Origin: an uncultured Sphingomonadaceae bacterium
Lineage (GTDB): Bacteria > Pseudomonadota > Alphaproteobacteria > Sphingomonadales > Sphingomonadaceae
Reading direction: 5' to 3'
NCBI GenBank assembly: GCA_947499975.1
Contig: CANMQE010000001.1
Coordinates: forward strand, 806,001 to 870,000
DNA length: 64,000 nt
The position numbers were made by a program, and so were the translations under genes. Within the stretch, counting starts at the first letter, position 1; every line of letters starts with the position of its first letter. The notes beneath the pieces are model-generated. The model was not told the origin of the DNA. It saw nothing but the letters and a program-made list of their open reading frames with translations, and ran no database searches. Positions 27,971 to 36,190 of this stretch are shown in pieces.

Positions 27971-28660
27971 ATGTCCACGCCCAAACTGCTGCTTGTCGAA
28001 GATGACATCGCACTGGCCGAATTGCTGGAATACCGCTTCGAAAGCGAAGGGTACGATGTGCGCGTAACTGCCGATGGCGACGATGCCTTGATGCTGGCAT
28101 CGGAAGACACGCCAGACCTCGTGATCCTGGACTGGATGATCGAAGGCACCAGCGGCATCGAGGTTTGCCGCCGCCTGCGCCGCAACAAGGAAACCGCCCA
28201 CGTCCCCATCATCATGCTGACCGCGCGCGAGGCCGAGGATGACCGCGTGCGCGGGCTGGAAACGGGTGCAGATGATTATCTGACGAAACCATTCTCCCCG
28301 CGGGAACTCCTGGCGCGGGTTGCTGCCGTGCTGCGGCGCGTTCGCCCGGCACTGGCGGGCGAAACGATCGAGGCAGGTGATCTCAAGCTCGACCCCGTCG
28401 CCCACCGGGTGGAACGGCGCGGACGGCAATTGCAGATCGGGCCGACGGAATACCGCCTGATCAAGTTCTTCATGGAACATCCGCGCCGCGTATTCTCCCG
28501 CGGGCAATTGCTGGATGCCGTGTGGGGAACCGGCAGCGAGATCGAGGAGCGCACCGTGGACGTGCATATCCGCCGCCTGCGAAAGGCCATCACGATAGAA
28601 AACACGCGCGATCCCATCCGCACCGTGCGGTCTGCCGGATACGCGCTGGAACCTGTCTAG
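27971..28660 (+). CDS. phoB: Phosphate regulon response regulator PhoB
   Basis: OmpR-type regulator, 229 residues from ATG 27971. The receiver domain (1-120) has the acidic pair E10-D11-D12, the phosphoacceptor D54 in VILDWM, and lysine in DYLTKPFSPRELLARV. The winged-helix domain (about 130-229) contains PTEYRLIKFFMEHPRRVFSRGQLLD and TVDVHIRRLRKAI. It closes the phosphate cluster. Its TAG stop shares the CTAG at 28657-28660 with the convergent extensin-like gene. Confidence 0.96.
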   Translation: MSTPKLLLVEDDIALAELLEYRFESEGYDVRVTADGDDALMLASEDTPDLVILDWMIEGTSGIEVCRRLRRNKETAHVPIIMLTAREAEDDRVRGLETGADDYLTKPFSPRELLARVAAVLRRVRPALAGETIEAGDLKLDPVAHRVERRGRQLQIGPTEYRLIKFFMEHPRRVFSRGQLLDAVWGTGSEIEERTVDVHIRRLRKAITIENTRDPIRTVRSAGYALEPV

Positions 28661-29382
28661 CGGCAGGCGCCCATTGCGGGGTTTCGGCCCTGGTCCAGAT
28701 GCAGGTGATCGGCGTGGGCAGCATTGTATTGCGGTGACAGCACGGTGCCGAAACTGGTGCAGGCAGCGTCACGCGCGGCACGCAGGAATTGCGCCTTCGC
28801 ATCATCGCCCTCCCAATCCTGCAACACGCTGATGCTGCGTCCGTCCGCCAGAGTGAAACCGGCGATGTCGATGGCGTTGCCGGTAGCGTGCTCGCTCCAC
28901 GGTGCGCTGTCATCGCCATACATGCGGCGGCAGCTATAGGTGCCAAGCTGCTGAATACGCGCAACTTCACTGCCCAGTATCTCGCGCGCCAGCGGCTGCA
29001 CATCCTTTTCCAGCCATAACACCATGCCGGCAGCAACGGGGCAGGTCATCTGCGGGAAGCGCGGCGCAAAGGGCATGGTGCCCAGCGTCAGGCGATCATC
29101 GCGGCGGCACTCCCCCTCGCCCGTGGCAGGCAGCGGTTCGAAGGCCACATCGCTGCGATCCAGCACCGCGCGGCAGCCGTCGATATCGCCGCGCAAGCCG
29201 GAAAGCTTGGTGGAGGTGGCCCAACCACGCTCGTCCCGCAAATCCAGCGGAGCCCAGGGGTTATGCTGCGGATTTTCTGCCAGGAACACGCGCCCGGCCA
29301 GCAGCAGGGCGACGATCACCAGGATCATTGCCAGCTTGCGGTCGTCGAGGGGCGGGATTGGCCATTTTCGTTTTCGGGTCAC
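28657..29382 (-). CDS. Extensin-like C-terminal domain protein, membrane anchored
   Basis: About 241 residues from GTG 29382. One hydrophobic helix near residues 18-34 (LAMILVIVALLLAGRVFLA) anchors it, with the rest in the periplasm. The domain has DGCRAVLDRSDVAFEPLP, MTCPVAAGMVLWLEKDVQPLA, TYSCRRMYG, SEHATGNAIDIAGFTLADG and HADHLHLDQGRN. The SEHATGNAIDI and HADHLHLD histidines resemble the metal site of LAS-type peptidases, so a cell-wall role is inferred. Starts at 29397 or 29421 are possible and would overlap dnaE2. Confidence 0.87.
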   Translation of the reverse strand: MTRKRKWPIPPLDDRKLAMILVIVALLLAGRVFLAENPQHNPWAPLDLRDERGWATSTKLSGLRGDIDGCRAVLDRSDVAFEPLPATGEGECRRDDRLTLGTMPFAPRFPQMTCPVAAGMVLWLEKDVQPLAREILGSEVARIQQLGTYSCRRMYGDDSAPWSEHATGNAIDIAGFTLADGRSISVLQDWEGDDAKAQFLRAARDAACTSFGTVLSPQYNAAHADHLHLDQGRNPAMGACR

Positions 29383-29383
29383 A

Positions 29384-32300
29384 TCAATGAAAGTCACGTG
29401 ACTTGGGAATGATCCTCGCATTGCGCGGATGGCCCCGAGGATTTGATCCTGGCGTATTGGGCAACTGGTCGATCAGGTCGCGCGGGCGAATGGCAGGGTT
29501 CGCGGGATCATCCGCTCCGCTGCGCAGATCGTCACGCGGATTGAGGCGCCCCGAAAGCGGGCTGTTCACGTGATCCGCACGCGCCACGGGAGCATTGAGC
29601 AAGTCGTCGGACAGGCGATGCAGATCCTGCGTCGCATCGGTCATGTGATGGGCGATGACGTGGATCACCTCGTCGTCATATTCCACGCGGCCGCGCACTT
29701 CCATCAGCCGCGATCCCATCACCACCGTGCGCTGCTTTTCCTTCAGGTCCGGCCAGACGACCAGGTTGATGACGCCGGTCTCGTCCTCCAGCGTGATGAA
29801 GCACACGCCCTTGGCGCTGCCCGGCCGCTGGCGGATCAGTACCACGCCCGCCACATGGACCATGGAGCGGAACTTGCGGGCGCGAAGATCGCAGGCCCGC
29901 ACGAAGCCGCGCTCTCCCAGACTGGCGCGCAGGAACGACATCGGGTGCGCTTTCAGGCTGAGGCGCGTGGTCTGGTAATCGGCAACCACTTCCTCGCTCA
30001 ATGGCATCCTCGGCAGGATCGCCCTGCCCCGTTCGGCGCCCTCGTCACGCTCGTCTGCATGGGCGAACAGCGGCAGGTCGCTGCCGCCCACCAGGCTGCG
30101 CGCATCCCACAAGGCCTGCCTGCGCGACATATCCATGGAGCCGAAGGCATCGGCGCTGGCGAGCCGTTCCACGTGGCCAACGGGCACGCGCGCCCTGTCA
30201 CGCAGTTCGGCAACATCGGCGTAAGGGCCGCCATCCTCGCGTGCGGTGACGAGTGCCGCGGCCACGTGTTCGGGCAGGCCGTCCACCTGTCGCAACCCCA
30301 GGCGCATGGCGATATGACGATCCTGACGGCCACCCTGCACATCCCGCGCCGCACCGATCACTTCCAGCGTGCAATCCCATTGGCTGCGGTTCACATCCAC
30401 CGGCAGTACCTCCACCCCGTGCTCACGCGCATCGCGCACGATCTGGGCGGGCGCGTAAAATCCCATCGGCTGGGAATTGAGCAGGCCGCAGGCAAAGGCT
30501 GCGGGAAAGTGGCATTTCAGCCAGCTCGACACGTAAACAAGGTGCGCAAAGCTGGCGGCGTGGCTTTCGGGAAAGCCGTATTCACCAAAGCCGCGGATCT
30601 GGTTGAAGCACCGCTGCGCAAAGTCGCGGTCGTAGCCGCGCGTCACCATGCGCTCCACCATCATGTCCTGAAGCTCGTCCACCATGCCCCGGCTGCGGAA
30701 GGTCGCCATGGCCTTGCGCAGCCGGTTCGCTTCCGCGCTGGAGAACCTGGCCGCATCCAGCGCGATCTTCATCGCCTGTTCCTGGAAGATCGGCACGCCC
30801 AGCGTACGCTCAAGGATGCTGGAAAGCTCGTCCGGCGGGCCATGTTCTGGCGATGGCGCGGGGATCTGCACCTGCTCCGCCCCGCGGCGGCGCTTCAGAT
30901 AAGGGTGCACCATGTCGCCCTGGATCGGGCCGGGCCGCACGATGGCCACCTGGATCACCAAGTCATAGAACTCGCGCGGGCGCAGACGCGGCAGCATGTT
31001 CATCTGCGCGCGGCTTTCCACCTGGAACACGCCCAGCGAATCCCCCTTGCGCAGCATTGCATAGGTTTCAGGATCCTCGCGCGGGACGCTGGCAAGGCTC
31101 AGGCGGCGGTCATGATGCTGCTCCAGCAGGTCGAGGCATTTCCTGATGCAGGTGAGCATGCCCAGCGCCAGCACATCCACCTTCAGAATACCCAGCGCCT
31201 CGATATCGTCCTTGTCCCATTCAATGAAGGTGCGATCGGGCATGGCGCCGTTGCCGATGGGCACCGTCTGCGTCAGCGGGCCATCAGTGAGGATGAAACC
31301 GCCCACGTGCTGCGATAAATGGCGCGGCATTCCAACCATTTGCTCCGTCAGCTTCAGCACCCGCCGCAAATGCGGATCGCTGATATCCATGCCGGTTTCG
31401 GCGGCGTTCTTCTCGCTTACCTCCTTGCCCCATCCACCCCAGACGGTGCGCGCCAATGCGCTGGTAACGTCTTCGGAAAGGCCCATCGCCTTGCCGACTT
31501 CGCGGATTGCCATGCGCGGGCGATAGTGAATGACGGTGGCGGTCAGCCCGGCACGATGGCGGCCGTACTTCCTGTAGATATGCTGGATCACCTCCTCGCG
31601 CCGTTCATGCTCGAAATCCACGTCGATATCGGGCGGCTCCTTGCGCTCTTCGGAAATGAAGCGATCGAACAGAAGCTGGTGCTTGGCAGGATCGACGCTG
31701 GTAATTTCCAGGCAATAGCAAACGGCTGAATTGGCCGCCGACCCACGCCCCTGGCACAGGATCGGCGGATCCACGCTGCGCGCGTAATCGACGATATCCT
31801 TGATGGTGAGAAAATAGCGCGCCAGTTCCAGCTTGCCGATCAGCGCCAGCTCACGTTCCAGCGTTTTCTTGACCGTATCGGGCAAGCCATTGGGATATCG
31901 GCGTTTTGCGCCCTTCCAGGTCTCGCTTTCCAGATAGGCCTGCGGGCTCATGCCATCGGGATATATCTCTTCGGGATATTCGTATTTCAGCTCGTCCAGG
32001 CTGAAATTGCAGGCATCGGCCACGCTGCGCGCCGCGCTGATGGCATGCGGCCAGCGTGCGAACAAACGCACCATGTCCTCCGGCGATTTCAGATGCCGTT
32101 CGGCGTTGGCATGCAGCAAGTGCCCCGCGCGTGCCACCGTGGTCTTGTGCCGGATTGCCGTCATCACGTCCTGCAGGGGGCGGCGATCCGCCGCGTGATA
32201 ATGTACATCGTTGGTGGCCAGCAATGACAAGCCATTGGCGCGCGCCAGCGCATCGAGGCGATCGATCCGCGCAATATCGTTGCCGGTGTAGAGATAGCTG

Positions 32301-32917
32301 GCGGCGAGATGTCGCAAGCCCGGCAGGCCGGCGGCGAGATGCGGCAGGATCTCTGACAAAGTGCCGGTCACGTGATCTTCGCGCTGCGTGCCATCCAGCG
32401 CCACCACGTTGCTGGCCCAGCCCGGCACCGTCAGCCTTTCACCGAAGTCGCGTGGAGGGACCAGGACAAGCTGAATGCCCTCGCCGTGCTGCGCCAGCAT
32501 GGGCAGCGAAATGTCGCACACGCCCTTTTCCTGCCAGTCCCCATCCAGCGTGGCCATGCGACCGGCGGAGATCAGGGTGGTGAGGCGGCCATAGGCTTCG
32601 CGGTCTGCCGGATAGGCGAGAAAGGCCAGCCCCTCCACCGTTTCTATCCGGCAGCCGATGACGGGGCGCATCTTCAACGTCTTCGCCTCGCAATGGATGC
32701 GCACCACGCCAGCCATGGAATTGGCATCAGCGATGCCGATGGCATCATATCCAAGGGCGCGGGCGGTCAGCACCAGGTCCACCGCATCGGATGCCCCGCG
32801 CAGAAAACTGAAGCAGCTGACCAGCCCCAGTTCCACGAACGGGGCGCGGGCTGGCGCGTCTATGCCGTCAGGATCGAGCTCGATCGTGCGCTTGGGAAGA
32901 ACGTCGCTATCGGGCAC
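29384..32917 (-). CDS. dnaE2: Error-prone DNA polymerase DnaE2
   Basis: Translesion C-family polymerase acting with ImuA and ImuB in SOS mutagenesis. It has 1177 residues; the PHP domain starts at about 25 (LGLVSCFSFLRGASDAVDL) and the catalytic palm includes PDIDVDFEHERREEVIQ. A late OB-fold reads VHVAGVVLIRQRPGSAKG and HxHH-like VIHVIAHHMTD. The start is GTG 32917, one base after the udgX stop. It is third in an operon with the radical SAM and UdgX genes. A tail of about 70 residues after the OB-fold is poorly conserved. Confidence 0.96.
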   Translation of the reverse strand: MPDSDVLPKRTIELDPDGIDAPARAPFVELGLVSCFSFLRGASDAVDLVLTARALGYDAIGIADANSMAGVVRIHCEAKTLKMRPVIGCRIETVEGLAFLAYPADREAYGRLTTLISAGRMATLDGDWQEKGVCDISLPMLAQHGEGIQLVLVPPRDFGERLTVPGWASNVVALDGTQREDHVTGTLSEILPHLAAGLPGLRHLAASYLYTGNDIARIDRLDALARANGLSLLATNDVHYHAADRRPLQDVMTAIRHKTTVARAGHLLHANAERHLKSPEDMVRLFARWPHAISAARSVADACNFSLDELKYEYPEEIYPDGMSPQAYLESETWKGAKRRYPNGLPDTVKKTLERELALIGKLELARYFLTIKDIVDYARSVDPPILCQGRGSAANSAVCYCLEITSVDPAKHQLLFDRFISEERKEPPDIDVDFEHERREEVIQHIYRKYGRHRAGLTATVIHYRPRMAIREVGKAMGLSEDVTSALARTVWGGWGKEVSEKNAAETGMDISDPHLRRVLKLTEQMVGMPRHLSQHVGGFILTDGPLTQTVPIGNGAMPDRTFIEWDKDDIEALGILKVDVLALGMLTCIRKCLDLLEQHHDRRLSLASVPREDPETYAMLRKGDSLGVFQVESRAQMNMLPRLRPREFYDLVIQVAIVRPGPIQGDMVHPYLKRRRGAEQVQIPAPSPEHGPPDELSSILERTLGVPIFQEQAMKIALDAARFSSAEANRLRKAMATFRSRGMVDELQDMMVERMVTRGYDRDFAQRCFNQIRGFGEYGFPESHAASFAHLVYVSSWLKCHFPAAFACGLLNSQPMGFYAPAQIVRDAREHGVEVLPVDVNRSQWDCTLEVIGAARDVQGGRQDRHIAMRLGLRQVDGLPEHVAAALVTAREDGGPYADVAELRDRARVPVGHVERLASADAFGSMDMSRRQALWDARSLVGGSDLPLFAHADERDEGAERGRAILPRMPLSEEVVADYQTTRLSLKAHPMSFLRASLGERGFVRACDLRARKFRSMVHVAGVVLIRQRPGSAKGVCFITLEDETGVINLVVWPDLKEKQRTVVMGSRLMEVRGRVEYDDEVIHVIAHHMTDATQDLHRLSDDLLNAPVARADHVNSPLSGRLNPRDDLRSGADDPANPAIRPRDLIDQLPNTPGSNPRGHPRNARIIPKSRDFH

Positions 32918-32918
32918 G

Positions 32919-34352
32919 TCACTCCACCAGTTCCCCGAGCCGCTCCTTCACCGCGGCGAGATCGGCGGCAAACAGCCGCTCCTGCTCCGCCTTGGCCTCG
33001 CCGTTCAGGCGCAGGAGGTAGGATGGGTGCGCCGTCACCCACAATTCACTGCCATCATCCAGCGGAATCGGTTCGCCGCGGGCCTGGGTAATGCTTACCG
33101 TCTTGCCCAGCATCGCACGGGCCGCGCTGGCTCCCATGGCCAGCACCACCTTGGGTTTCACGATGGCCCGCTCGGCCTCGTGCCACCAGCGGCACACGTC
33201 AATTTCCTTTGCCGTGGGGGACTGGTGCAGGCGGCGCTTGCCACGCTGCACGTATTTGAAGTGCTTCACCGCATTGGTGACATAGGTTTGGCTACGCTCG
33301 ATCCCTGCCGTCTCCAGCGCGGCATCCAGCACCTGGCCCGCCGGGCCGACGAAAGGCTTGCCCGCCTGGTCCTCCTGGTCGCCGGGTTGTTCGCCCACGA
33401 TCATCAAGGACGCATCGTCCGGCCCCTCGCCCATCACCGCCTGGTTCTCCAGCGAACCGATGGGGCATTTGCGACAGGCGTGGATCGCCTTGTCTATCGC
33501 CGCCAGCGTTTCGGGCCGGTCCTCGAATTGCATGGCGCCTGCATCAACCATTTCACTTTCCCGCTTCTGCGCGCCCGCCACCAACTCCGGGATGAGCGCG
33601 GCCTCGGGCATGTTCTTCCAGTACTTGCGGGGCATTTCCTTCAGCATCGCCCCGATCTTCAAACGCGCGGGGTTGAAGATGGATGCGTAATACTTGCGCC
33701 AGAGATCTTCGGCAGGATCGCCCTGCGGTGCATCCGATTTCTGCGCCGGACCGCTCTCTCGCAAGGTTTCGCCATCCCAGTGGATGCAGCCGCGCGGCGT
33801 GAGGATGGACCAGTGCATGTTGGCGAACCGGCGGACGAAAAAGCCCGCCTCGCGCCGCACGATATGATGATCGGGCTCGAACCAGGCGACGTAATGCTCG
33901 TTGCCGTCCTCGTCCTCCACCATGCGGAAGCGGACGAAGGCGTGCATCTTGTGCGCGTCGCGGCGCACCGACTTGTCCATGTCCTCCAATCGGCGAACCT
34001 GGCTATCGGCCTTGTCCTCCATCAACCGTGGATTGGATTGCAGCCGCCACAACATGGCATAAAGCAGGGAAAAACGTTCAGGATCAGAATGATGCGCGAC
34101 GTTCCTTGCAATCGAGAGAAACCGCTTGCTGGCGCGGATTACGCGCGTGGCATCGTCCGGCACGGGCAATCGCCGATCACCGTGGCTGAACAGCGAGCCA
34201 TTGCCGCCCGGCTCCACCCACGCCACGCGGTCGGGCGGAACGTCGCACTGCACCAGTTGCCGTGCCCGTTCCCGCCAGAAGGTGAAGTCGTCCGGCTCCG
34301 GCATGTGGACCACGAAATAGGTGCCCAGCTTCACGTGCTGCAGCGCAGTCAT
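32919..34352 (-). CDS. udgX: DUF4130-UdgX fusion: uracil-DNA binding/glycosylase protein
   Basis: A 477-residue two-domain protein. Residues about 1-240 are the DUF4130-type domain (YAMLWRLQSNPRLMEDKAD, MHAFVRFR, HWSILTPRGCIHWDG). Residues 280-477 are a UdgX-type family-4-like glycosylase: C293 and C296 (CRKC) and C387 as iron-sulfur ligands, motif A GEQPGDQED (320-328), KRRLHQ (372-377) with His376, and HPSYLLR (442-448). In characterised UdgX the equivalent histidine bonds covalently to uracil-DNA. ATG 34352 overlaps the preceding stop (ATGA). Confidence 0.93.
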   Translation of the reverse strand: MTALQHVKLGTYFVVHMPEPDDFTFWRERARQLVQCDVPPDRVAWVEPGGNGSLFSHGDRRLPVPDDATRVIRASKRFLSIARNVAHHSDPERFSLLYAMLWRLQSNPRLMEDKADSQVRRLEDMDKSVRRDAHKMHAFVRFRMVEDEDGNEHYVAWFEPDHHIVRREAGFFVRRFANMHWSILTPRGCIHWDGETLRESGPAQKSDAPQGDPAEDLWRKYYASIFNPARLKIGAMLKEMPRKYWKNMPEAALIPELVAGAQKRESEMVDAGAMQFEDRPETLAAIDKAIHACRKCPIGSLENQAVMGEGPDDASLMIVGEQPGDQEDQAGKPFVGPAGQVLDAALETAGIERSQTYVTNAVKHFKYVQRGKRRLHQSPTAKEIDVCRWWHEAERAIVKPKVVLAMGASAARAMLGKTVSITQARGEPIPLDDGSELWVTAHPSYLLRLNGEAKAEQERLFAADLAAVKERLGELVE

Positions 34353-35593
34353 GCCGCGAACAGCTCCAGTTGCTCCTGCTTCGGCGCCAGCAGGCTGCGC
34401 AGGTCGGCGCGGTCGGTCAGCAAAGTAGGACGCCAGTCAACGGTACAGATGAACGGACGCACCTTGGCGACGGACACGGTAAGCTTTGCCACATCGTCCA
34501 GCCGCAAGCTGCGATGGCGCCGGCTGGCGAGGATCTGGCCAACGGCCCGTGTGCCCAGTCCTGGCACACGCAGAAGATCTTCACGCGGGGCGCGGTTCAC
34601 ATCAACCGGGAAGCGCTGACGAAACTTCAGCGCCCACGCCAGCTTGGGATCGATATCCAGCGGCAGGTTTCCATCCGCGCCGGTTGCCTGCATCACCTCG
34701 TGCGGGGCAAAACCATAGAAACGCATCAGCCAGTCCGACTGGTAGAGACGGTGTTCCCGCATCAGCGGGGGACGCTTCAGCGGCAATACGGCGCTGGCAT
34801 CGGGAATGGGGGAGAAGGCGCTGTAATAAACGCGGCGCAGCTTGAAATTGCCGTAAAGGCGGCTGGCCTTGCCCACGATATCGCTGTCCGTCGCGGCATC
34901 GGCGCCCACGATCATCTGCGTGGACTGGCCGCCTGGCGCAAAACGGGGCGCATGCTTGAACCGCTTGCGCTCGTCCTTCGACTGGCGGATCGCCATCTTC
35001 ATGCCGCCCATCGCCCCTTCGATCTGGCGCGAGTTCTTGTCCGGTGCAAGGCGCGTCAGCCCCGTGTCGGTAGGCAGTTCCACGTTGATGGAAACACGGT
35101 CTGCATAAAGGCCCGCCTGGTGCGCCAGATCAGGGTCTGCTTCGGGAATAGTCTTGAGGTGAATGTATCCGCGAAAATCGTGATCTTCCCGCAGGATACG
35201 CGCCGTTTCTACCAGCAGTTCCATCGTGTGGTTGGAACTCTTGATGATGCCGGAGGAGAGAAACAATCCCTCGATATAGTTGCGGCGATAGAAGGTCAGC
35301 GTCAGGTCCGCCACTTCCTGCGGCGTGAACTTGGCGCGCCGCACATTGCTACTCTTGCGGTTGATGCAATAATGGCAATCGAAGATGCAATGATTGGTCA
35401 GCAGGATCTTGAGCAGGGAGATGCAGCGACCATCGGGCGCATAGGCGTGACAGATGCCCATCCCTTCTGTCGAACCGACGCCCGTGCCGCCTTTGGAATT
35501 GCGCTTGGCCGTGCCCGATGATGCGCAGGATGCATCATATTTTGCCGCATCGGCAAGGATTTCCAGCTTTTGTATGGTTTCGAGCGGGGGCAT
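34349..35593 (-). CDS. Putative DNA modification/repair radical SAM protein
   Basis: A radical SAM enzyme of 414 residues with cluster motif C69-x3-C73-x2-C76 (HCIFDCHYC). The helix-hairpin-helix LRVPGLGTRAVGQILASRR near the end suits DNA binding. This family is known to co-occur with DUF4130/UdgX genes, and its substrate is unknown. The frame has an earlier ATG at 35602, but that lies inside the predicted -10 element and LexA box, so ATG 35593 is chosen. It is first in the operon with udgX and dnaE2. Confidence 0.92.
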   Translation of the reverse strand: MPPLETIQKLEILADAAKYDASCASSGTAKRNSKGGTGVGSTEGMGICHAYAPDGRCISLLKILLTNHCIFDCHYCINRKSSNVRRAKFTPQEVADLTLTFYRRNYIEGLFLSSGIIKSSNHTMELLVETARILREDHDFRGYIHLKTIPEADPDLAHQAGLYADRVSINVELPTDTGLTRLAPDKNSRQIEGAMGGMKMAIRQSKDERKRFKHAPRFAPGGQSTQMIVGADAATDSDIVGKASRLYGNFKLRRVYYSAFSPIPDASAVLPLKRPPLMREHRLYQSDWLMRFYGFAPHEVMQATGADGNLPLDIDPKLAWALKFRQRFPVDVNRAPREDLLRVPGLGTRAVGQILASRRHRSLRLDDVAKLTVSVAKVRPFICTVDWRPTLLTDRADLRSLLAPKQEQLELFAA

Positions 35594-35595
35594 CT

Positions 35596-35628
35596 GTTCC
35601 ATATATGTTCTTTCACGCGATTCGCCAA
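35596..35628 (-). promoter_or_regulatory. LexA (SOS) box and promoter of the radical SAM-udgX-dnaE2 operon
   Basis: GTTCCATATATGTTC at 35596-35610 is a perfect alphaproteobacterial SOS box, GTTC-N7-GTTC. On the minus strand TTGGCG (35628-35623), 17 bases, then TATATG (35605-35600) forms a promoter whose -10 lies in the box, so LexA would block RNA polymerase directly. The predicted start site is seven bases further, at the A of ATG 35593, i.e. a leaderless mRNA. Confidence 0.85.
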
Positions 35629-35743
35629 GGCCATGCGCCTGGAAAGCGGGATTATGCGATGAACCGAGGCATTAACCACGGGTATTGAGGCAGATTTAAC
35701 CACTGCGGTGCAAGCCGGTAATCAATCCGCAAGAGGGCTCTGC

Positions 35744-36133
35744 ATGAAACTGTTCGCGCGCACGAAACCGGTCCCGGTGCCAGACCGTCGCAGCGGGCCG
35801 CGCACGCGCGTGGATTGCCTTGCCACCTTGCTGATGCCCAGTGGTGACCGGCCAGGACGGCTGTTTGACATATCTATCACCGGCGCGCGTTTCGTTACCG
35901 ATGATCCGCCCGCGAAAGGTGTCAGCGCCATTCTCGACTGGACGCTGCACGAGGCGTATTGCACGGTCAGCTGGATAAAGCCGGGAATGTGCGGTGTGGA
36001 ATTCGATCGCCCGATCCCGGCAAAAGCAGTGGCGGATCTTGCAGCCTCCACGTCAACAGAGCCGCGTATCGTACAGCCTTCCCCAACAGGACAGCCGGGC
36101 ACGATGCACCCCCCGCCCACGCGTTTCGTCTGA
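35744..36133 (+). CDS. PilZ domain protein (c-di-GMP binding)
   Basis: A 129-residue cytoplasmic protein. The PilZ signature is complete: R16-x3-R20 (RRSGPR) and D42-x-S44-x-x-G47 (DISITG), the two parts that clasp cyclic di-GMP. The domain ends near residue 95 (GVEFDRPIPAKAV); the last 30 residues are Pro/Thr-rich and look disordered. ATG 35744 is used; the frame is open from 35708. It is divergent from the radical SAM gene. Its target is unknown. Confidence 0.87.
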   Translation: MKLFARTKPVPVPDRRSGPRTRVDCLATLLMPSGDRPGRLFDISITGARFVTDDPPAKGVSAILDWTLHEAYCTVSWIKPGMCGVEFDRPIPAKAVADLAASTSTEPRIVQPSPTGQPGTMHPPPTRFV

Positions 36134-36190
36134 AGGGCACGCGGCGCGGCCTGACCCTGACCATCACTGCTTCACGTCAAGATCCGCGTC

